NCBI GenBank assembly: GCA_038319215.1 | Contig: JBBQCZ010000050.1 | Span: 1 to 23,390 of the forward strand | Reading direction: 5' to 3' | Source of the DNA: Bact-19 sp038319215 | Lineage (GTDB): Bacteria; Bacteroidota; Bacteroidia; Bacteroidales; ML635J-15 | Length of the DNA: 23,390 bases | In this document: one piece after another, positions 16,004 through 23,390 of the stretch | Numbering within the stretch: position 1 is the first letter of the stretch | How the letters are laid out: each line of letters opens with the position of its first letter | The notes under the pieces: model-generated | The model's database searches: none | What the model was told of the DNA's origin: nothing | What the model saw: the letters and a program-made list of their open reading frames with translations, nothing else | Made by a program: the position numbers and the translations under genes

Positions 16004-16584
16004 AGTTAATTAGAAATATCTTAGTTATCATTTTGTTTGTAATTTCAGGCAAAGGTTTGTTTGCCCAAACAGAAACAAATGCTAAAAATTTCAAACACAG
16101 TTTCGGGGTTCAATATAATTATGCTGCTCCAAGTTTATATGATTATATATGGAGAGGGCATACAAAAAGAAATGTTTTTGCTTTTAGATACGCATATAAT
16201 ATCCATCCTAATATTAAAATCGGACCTGAGATATCAGGTTTTGTGTACAAAAACGAATATGCAAGGTTAACTACTTTAAATTACGGTGGTTTTGCCAGAT
16301 ATTCATTACAAAAACTTCCTGTAATTAAACCTTTTGCAGAAATAAGCATATATTATTCTCATTATTTCGGCTGGTATATTGAGACTTCGATTAATGAAGT
16401 GAAAAATAAAATCAATGAATCAGTTGGTATTGCCGGATATGTTGCTCCTGGAATATCAATTTGCTTTCTAAAAAATAGAGTGAGCTTAGATGTTATGTAC
16501 AAGTTTTCAAATAAAGAATTGTTGTTTTTAAAGAATAATATGATTTCTTTCAGATTAAACTATAATTTTGACTTCAAAAAATGA
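15997..16584 (+). CDS. Small outer-membrane beta-barrel protein B1
   Basis: The 195-residue paralogue of A1 has a signal peptide ending GLFAQ (about residue 24), then KHSFGVQYN, RNVFAFRYAYN, HPNIKIGPEISGF, YGGFARYS, IKPFAE, GYVAPGISICFLKNR, DVMYKFS and a last strand FRLNYNFDF. The start codon overlaps the A1 stop (ATGCTGA, 7-base overlap), so translation is probably coupled. It is closest to B2, 1186 bp downstream, especially over the signal peptide and the first 20 residues of the mature protein. Confidence 0.8.
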   Translation: MLKLIRNILVIILFVISGKGLFAQTETNAKNFKHSFGVQYNYAAPSLYDYIWRGHTKRNVFAFRYAYNIHPNIKIGPEISGFVYKNEYARLTTLNYGGFARYSLQKLPVIKPFAEISIYYSHYFGWYIETSINEVKNKINESVGIAGYVAPGISICFLKNRVSLDVMYKFSNKELLFLKNNMISFRLNYNFDFKK

Positions 16585-17189
16585 TAAAACTTACAAAATA
16601 TTTAACTCTTATCATATTACTAACTTTTGTTAGTCTGTGTTTGCATTCTCAAACGGCAAACAACAACAGCACACTTAAACACAGCTTTTCTATCCAGTAC
16701 AATAATGTTTATGATAGAATAAGTGAAATCATTTGGCATGATTTTACCTATATTAAAAAAAGACAGGTCGCAATCCGATATGGCTATAGACTTAATCCAA
16801 ACTTTTCGTTCGGACCCGAAATTTCAGGATTTGACTACAAGAGCTTTCAAACAGATACCACTATACTTGCAATTTCTAACGATTTAAATATTGGGGGCTT
16901 TGTCAGATACAACCTTACTAAACCTAAATTTTTCAAACCTTATGCAGAAGTAGGTTTGTATTATCAAAGAGGATGGTCTCTCGTTTACTATTCGTGGGTT
17001 TATGGAATAAGTCGCAACTACTTTAATCGTTTTGGAGTTTATGTAGCACCAGGGATTTCATTCTGTTTTGTGAAAAACAGGATTAATCTCGACCTTATGT
17101 ACAAATTTTCAAATTTGGATATGGCAAATTTTAAAAAATCAGTTTTTTCATGGCGTATAACTTATAATTTTAATGTAAAGGGATGCTGA
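16581..17189 (+). CDS. Small outer-membrane beta-barrel protein A2
   Basis: The 202-residue paralogue has a signal peptide ending CLHSQ and the family marks RQVAIRYGYR, NFSFGPEISGF, IGGFVRYN, FKPYAE, YVAPGISFCFVKNRINLDLMYKFSN and the last strand WRITYNFNVKGC. Its C-terminal 40 residues are almost the same as those of A1, and both end with NVKGC and the overlap ATGCTGA, showing that A1-B1 and A2-B2 arose from duplication of a gene pair. It overlaps the B1 stop by 4 bases (ATGA). Its function is unknown, beyond an outer-membrane location inferred from the fold. Confidence 0.8.
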   Translation: MIKLTKYLTLIILLTFVSLCLHSQTANNNSTLKHSFSIQYNNVYDRISEIIWHDFTYIKKRQVAIRYGYRLNPNFSFGPEISGFDYKSFQTDTTILAISNDLNIGGFVRYNLTKPKFFKPYAEVGLYYQRGWSLVYYSWVYGISRNYFNRFGVYVAPGISFCFVKNRINLDLMYKFSNLDMANFKKSVFSWRITYNFNVKGC

Positions 17190-17755
17190 GATTAGTAAGA
17201 ATTATCGTTTTTTTTGGTTTGCTTGTAATTTCAGGCACAGGTTTGTTTGCACAGACAGAAACAAATGTTAGAACATTCAAACACAGTTTCGGCGTCCAAT
17301 TCAATCATGCAGAAAATAGTTTATCTGATTTTATTTTTGGAGGTGTTAACGAACGCCGTGTTTTTGCATTAAGATATGGATATATGCCACATCCGAATGT
17401 TTTGGTAGGACCTGAGTTGTCAGGTTTTACAATTACAAATAATCTAACAAGGATTACTTCATTGCATTTTGGCGCTTATGGCAGATATCAATTGAATGTT
17501 TTGAAAAGAATAAAACCTTTTGCCGAGCTTAGTGCTTTTTATGTGAATGAGTCGTATTATAGATTCGAAACCGATAGTACTGAAATTACTCGAGGGTTTG
17601 CCAACTGTTATGTCGCACCGGGAGTTTCATTTTTATTTCTCAAAAATCGAATTGGTTTTGACCTTATGTATAAAATTTCGCCAAGAGAGATTTTATATTT
17701 ACAGCACAGGATGATTTCGTTTAAACTTACTTATAACTTTAATTTCAAAAAATGA
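17183..17755 (+). CDS. Small outer-membrane beta-barrel protein B2
   Basis: The 190-residue paralogue has a signal peptide ending GLFAQ followed by TETN, as in B1, then KHSFGVQFN, RRVFALRYGY, HPNVLVGPELSGF, FGAYGRYQ, IKPFAE, CYVAPGVSFLFLKNR, DLMYKIS and a final strand FKLTYNFNF. It overlaps A2 by 7 bases at the same ATGCTGA junction as A1/B1. It has diverged from B1 mainly in the predicted extracellular loops, while strands and turns are kept, as expected for surface-exposed barrels. Confidence 0.8.
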   Translation: MLRLVRIIVFFGLLVISGTGLFAQTETNVRTFKHSFGVQFNHAENSLSDFIFGGVNERRVFALRYGYMPHPNVLVGPELSGFTITNNLTRITSLHFGAYGRYQLNVLKRIKPFAELSAFYVNESYYRFETDSTEITRGFANCYVAPGVSFLFLKNRIGFDLMYKISPREILYLQHRMISFKLTYNFNFKK

Positions 17756-18345
17756 GCAAACTAAAAGGATGTGTTCTTCTTGCTGCCATATTCATAATGG
17801 TAATAAATGAATCTAATGCTCAGCATAAACAAGACACAATCGCCTTTAAGCAAAACTTCGCCATTCAGTTTAATTACGCTTATAATGACTTGGAGGAACT
17901 TATCTGGCATGATAACAGTTTCCCAATTATTGTATATGCGTTAAGATACGGATATAATGTTCACCCTAATATCAAAGTAGGCCCAGAGTTTTCGGGGTAT
18001 AATGTTAGAATGTTTCAAGGCAATAGTCAAGTTTTTAGATCTAATTCATTTCGTTTAGGAGGCTTTTCTCGTTTTACTCTTAATTACCTCCGTATAATCA
18101 GACCATTTGCAGAAATAGATTTATATTATAATCATTATTGGACAAAGGCATTCATAAATAATGAGTGGATATATCTAAATAAAGGTAGAATTGGTGGATT
18201 TGTTGCACCGGGAATTTCTTTTTGTTTTGCAAAAAACAGGGTTAGTTTTGATTTAATGTGGAAATATTCAAATGAGTATTTTGTAAATTCAAAACACAGA
18301 ATTATTTCATGGCGATTAAGCTATAATTTCAATTATAAAAAGTAA
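17752..18345 (+). CDS. Small outer-membrane beta-barrel protein C
   Basis: The 197-residue fifth paralogue has a signal peptide ending ESNAQ, then KQNFAIQFNYAY, VYALRYGYN, HPNIKVGPEFSGY, LGGFSRFT, IRPFAE, GFVAPGISFCFAKNR, DLMWKYS and a last strand SWRLSYNFNY. It shares strand motifs with both A and B types and is neither clearly A nor B. It overlaps B2 by 4 bases (ATGA). It ends the overlapping run; no terminator is obvious after it. Confidence 0.8.
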   Translation: MSKLKGCVLLAAIFIMVINESNAQHKQDTIAFKQNFAIQFNYAYNDLEELIWHDNSFPIIVYALRYGYNVHPNIKVGPEFSGYNVRMFQGNSQVFRSNSFRLGGFSRFTLNYLRIIRPFAEIDLYYNHYWTKAFINNEWIYLNKGRIGGFVAPGISFCFAKNRVSFDLMWKYSNEYFVNSKHRIISWRLSYNFNYKK

Positions 18346-18408
18346 AACTATGGGAAAAGTAAATATGGGCTTTAAATTATCCAAATTCTAATAATTAAAC
18401 AATCCAAC

Positions 18409-18705
18409 ATGTTTTTAGATAAAATATTACAATGGTTAGTGTTGAAATTGGGGAAAAATAACGGGCGAAAATTGAACGAGTTAAGCGGTGCTTTTTCTGC
18501 GAAGCTACGCGGGATGGCCTCGAAGAAACGCCGGGCCAGCTCCGGCCTTGTGAATTTTGAAACAAATAGAACTGTTGCAAAGAGGTTTACCAGCTTTGCT
18601 TACATTTCTTTTGTTTCAAAAGAGCGGGGGGAAGGATCGTTTCTTCTTGATTTCTTTGTAACTTTCTTGATCAAGCAAGAAAGTTTGAATAAAAAAATTA
18701 TATAA
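18409..18705. repeat. Probable dispersed intergenic repeat between gene C and the DUF4249 gene
   Basis: About 300 bp carry an open frame of 98 codons from an ATG at 18409, but the base composition (GC-rich middle, GCCGGGCCAGCTCCGGC-type palindrome near 18530-18546) and the end hairpin AACTTTCTTG (18660-18669) / CAAGAAAGTT (18676-18685) look like a dispersed intergenic element, not a gene. The minus-strand reading (CAAGAAAGTTACAAAGAAA type) recalls, from memory, repeats scattered in many Bacteroidota genomes. The frame has no domain I recognise. The 63 bp before it (18346-18408) hold nothing more than a 13-codon frame. Confidence 0.5.
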
Positions 18706-18716
18706 AATTGCAATAT

Positions 18717-19706
18717 ATGGTATCATTACAAATGCGTCACTTAGGGCTTCGGTATAGGATTAAAACATATTTACAATTTGAATTAGCTTTAATTTCATTG
18801 ATATTAACGACTTTTTTCTCATGCTCTGAGGTAATCGAAATTGAGGTTCCCGATTTCCCCATATCACCTGTAATAAACTGTTTTATTACAAATGATACAG
18901 TTGTAAAACTAAGGTTAAGTAAAACTGTAAATCCTTTGGATAGCATTCCTGCAACAATTAGCGATGCTCGTATATGGCTTTACGAAGATGATGTTTTAGC
19001 AGGAGAGTTAAGTTATCAGAATGGTTTTTTTATTTCGGGAATAATTCCTCAATCTGGGAAAAAATACTCAATTAGAGCAGAAATTCCTGAATTTCCTGAT
19101 ATTGAAGAAATTTCCGCAAACGATTTTTTACCAACTAATCCAATTATGACTTCATGCAGCTTTCGCGATTCGGCTCTTTTCGACCAAGACGGTTTTCCGG
19201 TTTCTCAGGCTGAGATTAATATTCAAGATAATTCAATTGGATTGCAATACTATGAGGTTTTATTAGAAATGAGTTACAAACGGTCAAGTTCGGATACCGT
19301 TTACGAAAATAGAATTGCAGATTATTGTAAAGAAAATTATGATCCTGTTCTTACTAAGGAAGGACTAATTGAGTTTCAGCCTCGAACATTGGTTTTTAGC
19401 AACGAAACTTTCAGTGGACAAACATATCCGCTTAAAATAAATTTCCAGAATGAATTATATCTCGAAGATTCATATCCTCAGTTTAAAGAATTAAAAATAA
19501 TAGTTCATTTGAGAAAAGTAAGCGAATCATATTACAAATATAAACGTCAGTTAATTATTCATCAAAGCAGCATAACAAGTGATTTTTGGTCTGGCACAAC
19601 CGAACCTAGTACGATGTACTCGAACATAAAAGGCGGTTATGGTGTTTTTGCGGGATATACCGAAGTGGTTGATACGGTAACAAAATTTTACAATTTTATC
19701 TGGTAA
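18717..19706 (+). CDS. DUF4249-family lipoprotein
   Basis: The protein of about 329 residues begins with a lipoprotein signal whose lipobox TTFFSC places the modified Cys at residue 36 (residue 31 if the ATG at 18732 is used). The mature part starts EVIEIEVPDFPISPVINCFI, followed by LRLSKTVNPLD and SDARIWLYEDD, which are hallmarks of DUF4249. These are Bacteroidota outer-membrane lipoproteins usually found directly beside a TonB-dependent receptor, where they may serve as a surface substrate-capture partner as SusD does for SusC. The receptor gene follows after only 5 bases. A TTG at 18708 could extend the frame by three codons but is a poor start. Substrate unknown. Confidence 0.85.
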   Translation: MVSLQMRHLGLRYRIKTYLQFELALISLILTTFFSCSEVIEIEVPDFPISPVINCFITNDTVVKLRLSKTVNPLDSIPATISDARIWLYEDDVLAGELSYQNGFFISGIIPQSGKKYSIRAEIPEFPDIEEISANDFLPTNPIMTSCSFRDSALFDQDGFPVSQAEINIQDNSIGLQYYEVLLEMSYKRSSSDTVYENRIADYCKENYDPVLTKEGLIEFQPRTLVFSNETFSGQTYPLKINFQNELYLEDSYPQFKELKIIVHLRKVSESYYKYKRQLIIHQSSITSDFWSGTTEPSTMYSNIKGGYGVFAGYTEVVDTVTKFYNFIW

Positions 19707-19711
19707 GTATT

Positions 19712-22084
19712 ATGAAAGGTTCAATTTTAAGAATAGTTATCGCCATAGTATTATTGTTATGCGGATTTGTTTCTTTTTCTCAAAATATTACCATCAGCGG
19801 ATATATTACTGACAACGAAACTGGAGAAAAACTTATCGGGGCAAACATTTACGAGTCAAAATCGGTGAGAGGAGCTACAAGTAATAATTATGGATTTTAT
19901 AGTTTAACAATACCCAAATCCGACTCTGTATTTATTGAGATTTCATATATAGGATATGTTTCTGTATCTGAGCGTTTTTCTGCAAAAAGCGGATTCAGTA
20001 AAGACTTTGCTTTAATTCCAGGAACAATTTTACAAGAAGTCATAGTAAATGCAAACAAAGGACAGATAACAGATAAAGCCTCTGAGATGAGCGTTGTAAG
20101 TATTCCACTATCGCAAATAGAAAATCTTCCGGCTATTGGCGGTGAATCGGACATAATGAAAGCCTTGCAATTAATGCCAGGAGTAAGTTCTGGCAACGAA
20201 GCGTCCAGCGGAATTTATGTTCGTGGTGGAACTCCAGATCAGAATCTTATTTTGCTTGACGATGTGCCACTTTATTATGTAAATCACCTTGGTGGATTTG
20301 TTTCAACTTTTAATTCGGATGCGCTAAGCGGAATTAAATTGGTTAAAGGAGGTTTTCCGGCAATTTACGGTAGTCGTTTATCTTCGGTTCTCGATATAAG
20401 AATGAAAGAAGGTAACATGCGCGAGTTTAAAGGCTCTGGCATGATTGGAATGGTTGCTTCAAAAGTATCTGTCGAAGGACCAATTATAAAAGATACAGCT
20501 TCATATATTGTTTCGTTTCGCCGTTTTATGTACGATATTTTTATGCTTCCACTTTCTGAAGCTCTAACACAAGGCTTGGCTATCGGATATAATTTTTACG
20601 ATTTTAATGCAAAAGTAAATTATAAATTTTCCGATAAAGATAGGTTATATTTAAGTGTTTATCTTGGCGACGACAGAATCTCTTTCCGCCGAAAAGACAA
20701 TTCATATTATTCTGCAAGTAAAATTAAAATTAATCAGGATTGGGGAAATAATTTGTTTGCTTTGCGTTGGAATCACATTTATGGTCCAAAGCTTTTTAGT
20801 AATTCAATACTTAGTTACACACGATACAGATTGCTTAACGATATGTCCAAAAACATTGATGATGGTAGCTATGTGCAGTCGGCATACAGTAGTTTTATAT
20901 CTGGGATAAACGATTTATCTGCAAAGATTGATTTTGAGTATTTCGCATTGCCCGCAATTAAAATGAAATTCGGGCTAAATAGTTTATATCACACTTTTAC
21001 CCCGGGCTTGGCAAGTTATAATCAAAACGACAATCAAGGCTTTGATGTTGACACTACGTTTGGAAACTACAAGCTAAATGCTTTCGAACATGCAGCATAT
21101 CTTTCCAATGAAATAAATCTCGGCGGAAAACTTTTTGGAGATATTGGTGGGCGCTTTTCACTATATCAGGTAAACGGCAAAAATTACTTTTCACTCGAAC
21201 CAAGAGTTTTGTTGTCTGTTCCAATTGGATCTTATGTAATTTTAAAATCTTCGTATGCCACAATGCAGCAGAATGTGCATTTGTTAACCAATTCCGGAGT
21301 TGGTATTCCGACCGATTTGTGGCTTCCGGCAACCGAAAAAGTAAACCCTGCAAAATCTACTCAATATGCCGTTGGAGTGTCGGGATTATTATTTAATAGC
21401 AAATACGAGATAAGTCTAGAGGGTTATTATAAGGACATGAGTAATCTTATCGCATATAAAGAAGGCGCCAGCACTGTAAATGCAACATCCGATTGGCAAG
21501 ATAAAGTAGAAACCGACGGAAAAGGAAAGTCTTACGGACTAGAGTTTCTTTTTCAGAAAAAGGCAGGTAGAACAACGGGTTGGGTAGGATATACATTGTC
21601 TAGAACCACAAGACAATTTTCAAACATCAACAATGGCGAGCCTTTCAATTACAAATACGACAGAACCCACGATATTAGCGTAGTTTTCTCGCATCAGATA
21701 AACGAAAATATTGATATTTCGGCTACGTGGGTTTATGGCACTGGAAATGCTTTTACAATGGCAGCAGGCAGATATGATGTAATAAATGATGCGTCAAGAT
21801 GGTATAATGATAATCCGGATGCTTTCAATTATAATTCTCAGGCCTACATTTATAACGGAATAAATAATTTTAGAATGCGAGCATATCATCGTTTCGACAT
21901 CGGTGCAAACTTTCGCAAAAAAACAAAATGGGGCGAACGCACATGGAATGTAAGCATTTACAACTTGTACAACCGTAAAAATCCATACTACTATTTCTTC
22001 GACCGTGTAGGTTCCCAAATGGTTTTAAAACAACAAAGCCTTTTCCCAATTATCCCTTCGGTTAGCTATAGTTTTAAGTTTTGA
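19712..22084 (+). CDS. TonB-dependent receptor with carboxypeptidase-regulatory-like N-terminal domain
   Basis: The 790-residue protein has a signal peptide (residues 1-24, ending SFSQ) and an N-terminal carboxypeptidase-regulatory-like Ig domain (about 25-110: SGYITDNETGEKLIGANI, YGFYSL, ISYIGY). The plug domain follows (about 115-235) with DIMKALQLMPGV, IYVRGGTPDQNLILLDDVP and KGGFPAIYGSRLSSVLDI. The outer-membrane barrel runs to the end, with the terminal strand SYSFKF closing on Phe. It should import a substrate across the outer membrane using TonB/ExbBD energy. With the DUF4249 gene 5 bp upstream it forms the usual pair. No enzyme or regulator beside it indicates the substrate. Confidence 0.92.
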   Translation: MKGSILRIVIAIVLLLCGFVSFSQNITISGYITDNETGEKLIGANIYESKSVRGATSNNYGFYSLTIPKSDSVFIEISYIGYVSVSERFSAKSGFSKDFALIPGTILQEVIVNANKGQITDKASEMSVVSIPLSQIENLPAIGGESDIMKALQLMPGVSSGNEASSGIYVRGGTPDQNLILLDDVPLYYVNHLGGFVSTFNSDALSGIKLVKGGFPAIYGSRLSSVLDIRMKEGNMREFKGSGMIGMVASKVSVEGPIIKDTASYIVSFRRFMYDIFMLPLSEALTQGLAIGYNFYDFNAKVNYKFSDKDRLYLSVYLGDDRISFRRKDNSYYSASKIKINQDWGNNLFALRWNHIYGPKLFSNSILSYTRYRLLNDMSKNIDDGSYVQSAYSSFISGINDLSAKIDFEYFALPAIKMKFGLNSLYHTFTPGLASYNQNDNQGFDVDTTFGNYKLNAFEHAAYLSNEINLGGKLFGDIGGRFSLYQVNGKNYFSLEPRVLLSVPIGSYVILKSSYATMQQNVHLLTNSGVGIPTDLWLPATEKVNPAKSTQYAVGVSGLLFNSKYEISLEGYYKDMSNLIAYKEGASTVNATSDWQDKVETDGKGKSYGLEFLFQKKAGRTTGWVGYTLSRTTRQFSNINNGEPFNYKYDRTHDISVVFSHQINENIDISATWVYGTGNAFTMAAGRYDVINDASRWYNDNPDAFNYNSQAYIYNGINNFRMRAYHRFDIGANFRKKTKWGERTWNVSIYNLYNRKNPYYYFFDRVGSQMVLKQQSLFPIIPSVSYSFKF

Positions 22085-22213
22085 GTTTTCTGAAAAAGTG
22101 TGGAAATCAGTAGTTGTAAAATTGCCTAATAATTGACGAAAACATATTCTAGATTTGACTAACGAGCATTTTTTTAGGTCTTCCCAATGTCGAATTCAGG
22201 AGAAAAATTAATT
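22085..22213. other. Short spacer between the receptor gene and the repeat cluster
   Basis: These 129 bp of AT-rich sequence follow the receptor stop. No terminator or gene is evident. The similarity to the other repeat copies begins near 22214. Confidence 0.5.
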
Positions 22214-22306
22214 TTATTTCCCCGTCAACAATCCATTATAACACAAAACCGGACTATCGTTTCCAGGTTCGTGAAGGGGCATACCGTCGCCACGGCAGTT
22301 TTTTCA
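22214..22306. repeat. X segment, extra copy before core 3
   Basis: This 93-bp copy of X is like 13498-13590 and 22520-22612 but has more substitutions (for example aaaaccggact where the others have aagacaggaat). It extends copy 2 of the large block to the left of anything present in copy 1, where the GH57 gene body takes its place. Confidence 0.85.
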
Positions 22307-22388
22307 TACGAATCTCCTTACGAAGCTTTTGTGAATTTTATGAATATTCTAAGCGATTTTATTATCAGATTGGAGAAAAAATAGTCAA
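22307..22388 (+). pseudogene. Detached copy of the GH57 3' end (core 3)
   Basis: These 82 bases match 13285-13366 with one change, A to T at 22327, which is synonymous for Ala in the GH57 frame. The segment is joined to X on the left and S on the right. The frame is open from about 22187 but is not a recognisable gene. Confidence 0.85.
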
Positions 22389-22612
22389 GCAAAGGAAGTG
22401 ATTTATTTTATGCGATTTGGTGTTAATGTTGCGGTGCTCTGCACCTTTAAGAGGTCTTCTTTAATTTGGTTTGACAATTGTTTCGGTGCTCTGCACCTCC
22501 ACATTGTAAAAGCCAATTTTTATTTCCCCGTCAACAATCCATTATAACACAAGACAGGAATATCGTTTCCAGGTTCGTGAAGGTGCATACCGTCGCCACG
22601 GCAGTTTTTCCA
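22389..22612. repeat. S-X segment, copy 2
   Basis: This is the same 224-bp S-X arrangement as 13367-13590, with GGTGCTCTGCACC palindromes at 22433-22445 and 22485-22497. Together with the cores it gives a 306-bp period, exactly as in copy 1. Confidence 0.8.
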
Positions 22613-22694
22613 TACGAATCTCCTTACGAAGCATTTGTGAATTTTATGAATATTCTAAGCGATTTTATTATAAGATTGGAGAAAAAATATTAAG
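22613..22694 (+). pseudogene. Detached copy of the GH57 3' end (core 4)
   Basis: This is the fourth copy of the core, 306 bp after core 3. It differs from the gene by a synonymous C to A at 22672 and by TAG to TAT at the stop (22688-22690), so the frame ends one codon later at 22691-22693. X lies on the left and Y on the right. Confidence 0.85.
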
Positions 22695-22750
22695 ATCTAG
22701 CTTGGCTTATTTTACTAGCACATATTTACAGTTGGTATAAATATTTATTA

Positions 22751-22782
22751 AAACTTCATTTGGAAACAGATGGAGTTTTTTT
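22751..22782 (+). terminator. Rho-independent terminator in Y, copy 2
   Basis: AAACTTCATTTG (22751-22762), GAAA and CAGATGGAGTTT (22767-22778) repeat the 12-bp stem and tetraloop of 13729-13756, with a T-run to 22782. Confidence 0.8.
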
Positions 22783-23260
22783 AACTAAAAATTGCCTATT
22801 ATCAAGTGTTTTGAACATTGCTGAAAGTTTAAGTACAAACTACAAATATCTGTAATAATTGAGATTATGTATAAATTTAGTAATGAGTGCTTCTTGTGTA
22901 ACTATTTGAACATCTGTTGTTTATAAAACGCGGCAAGCCTTAGGGTGGAGATACGTATAAAAATAAACTCTTGTGGTCATTACCTTGTGCATTTATTTGA
23001 ATTACTTAGTCTATATTTGTAAAAAGAGATTTTGATTGCTATTTAATGTGAAAACATTGAACATGTTAATCGGGTAGTTAATATTGCATTGTAAAAGAAG
23101 AAAGGAGGTATTAGGCAAGATAAAGATTAGCATGATATGCTTTACGGTTGTGTATTAACTTCTGGAATTGTAAAGTATAAGAACAACAAATTTTTTAGTG
23201 ATAAATAAAAAAGCAACACAGCCTCGTCAAAAAGATCTGTGTTGCCCGGAACGTTTAACC

Positions 23261-23390
23261 CAGAGTACGCAATAGAAAATCTATTACGTCTTTAAATCCC
23301 TGTGAAATCAAACTCTACGTTGGATTTAATTCGATAATCGTACCAACGGGTACGCTTATCTCATGAAATCCTTGATTTCTTTGGGCTTTA
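23261..23390. other. Unique sequence after the repeat, with three small hairpins
   Basis: No plus-strand gene starts here. Small inverted repeats are AATAGA-aaa-TCTATT (about 23271-23285), CGTACC-aacg-GGTACG (about 23339-23354) and GAAATC-ctt-GATTTC (about 23366-23380). The minus strand is open from 23389 to a TAG at 23315-23317 (24 codons), which may be the 3' end of a gene entering from the right, but this is too short to judge. Confidence 0.3.

Larger units (their letters stand above)
22307..23260 (+). repeat. Long direct repeat, copy 2 (core-S-X-core-Y)
   Basis: This block of about 954 bp is the counterpart of 13285-14236, with the same order: core 3 (22307-22388), S (22389-22519), X (22520-22612), core 4 (22613-22694), Y (22695 to about 23260). 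The similarity ends after the conserved hairpin CAACACAG (23214-23221) / CTGTGTTG (23237-23244); beyond that the sequence is unrelated to the lipoprotein leader in copy 1. The -7-like TATATTTG (23012-23019) and AAAGGAGGT (23101-23109) are kept. Confidence 0.92.

Noticed and set aside
13285..23260. Composite transposon with the 950-bp blocks as insertion sequences
   Set aside because: The blocks encode no transposase, lack terminal inverted repeats of IS type, and contain a gene terminator and leader-like sequence.

Overview
The window looks like chromosome from a member of the Bacteroidota, probably a Bacteroidales-like anaerobe. The base composition is AT-rich. Several upstream regions carry the Bacteroidota promoter pattern (TTTG near -33, TAnnTTTG near -7), and Shine-Dalgarno sequences are almost absent. 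The gene content also fits: an Mpl-type ligase, a SufE plus DUF59 pair, a three-gene glycogen/alpha-glucan cluster (GH133-type debranching enzyme, GT4 synthase-like enzyme, GH57 amylase) and a DUF4249 lipoprotein followed by a TonB-dependent receptor. Taxonomy is inferred from these features only.

Layout. (1) 1-462, minus: 5' part of a TrkH-type potassium transporter, cut by the window edge. (2) 859-2842, plus: gmhA (heptose precursor isomerase) and mpl (murein recycling ligase). (3) 3288-8184, plus: dnaE, trxA with a clear terminator, then sufE and a DUF59 Fe-S protein. (4) 8185-8808: a low-complexity, mirror-like repeat tract with GC-rich palindromes, then promoter candidates. (5) 8809-13362, plus: alpha-glucan metabolism genes, with a REP-like pair of hairpins at 12057-12140. 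(6) 13285-14236 and 22307-23260: two copies of a roughly 950-bp direct repeat. (7) 14266-22084, plus: an unrecognised lipoprotein, five overlapping paralogous small outer-membrane barrel genes, a dispersed-repeat-like spacer, a DUF4249 lipoprotein and a TonB-dependent receptor.

The most unusual structure is the set of repeats around the 3' end of the GH57 gene. An 82-bp segment ('core') encodes the last 25 codons and the stop of GH57. It recurs at 13591, 22307 and 22613. Its left neighbour is either the GH57 gene body or a 93-bp sequence X. Its right neighbour is either a 131-bp sequence S or a long sequence Y of about 565 bp that contains a terminator and a leader-like region. The four combinations (GH57-core-S, X-core-Y, X-core-S, X-core-Y) have sharp edges and the logic of attachment-site products: an element of form S...X using the 3' end of a gene as its site and restoring the gene on insertion. 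No recombinase is visible in the window, so a plain 306-bp tandem duplication that was later copied as a block remains a serious alternative. In either case the 9.0-kb segment with the whole envelope cluster lies between direct repeats, and recombination between the first and third cores would remove it while leaving the GH57 protein unchanged.

The envelope cluster itself is notable. The genes run A1-B1-A2-B2-C with overlaps of 7, 4, 7 and 4 bases, and the A-B pair has evidently been duplicated in tandem.
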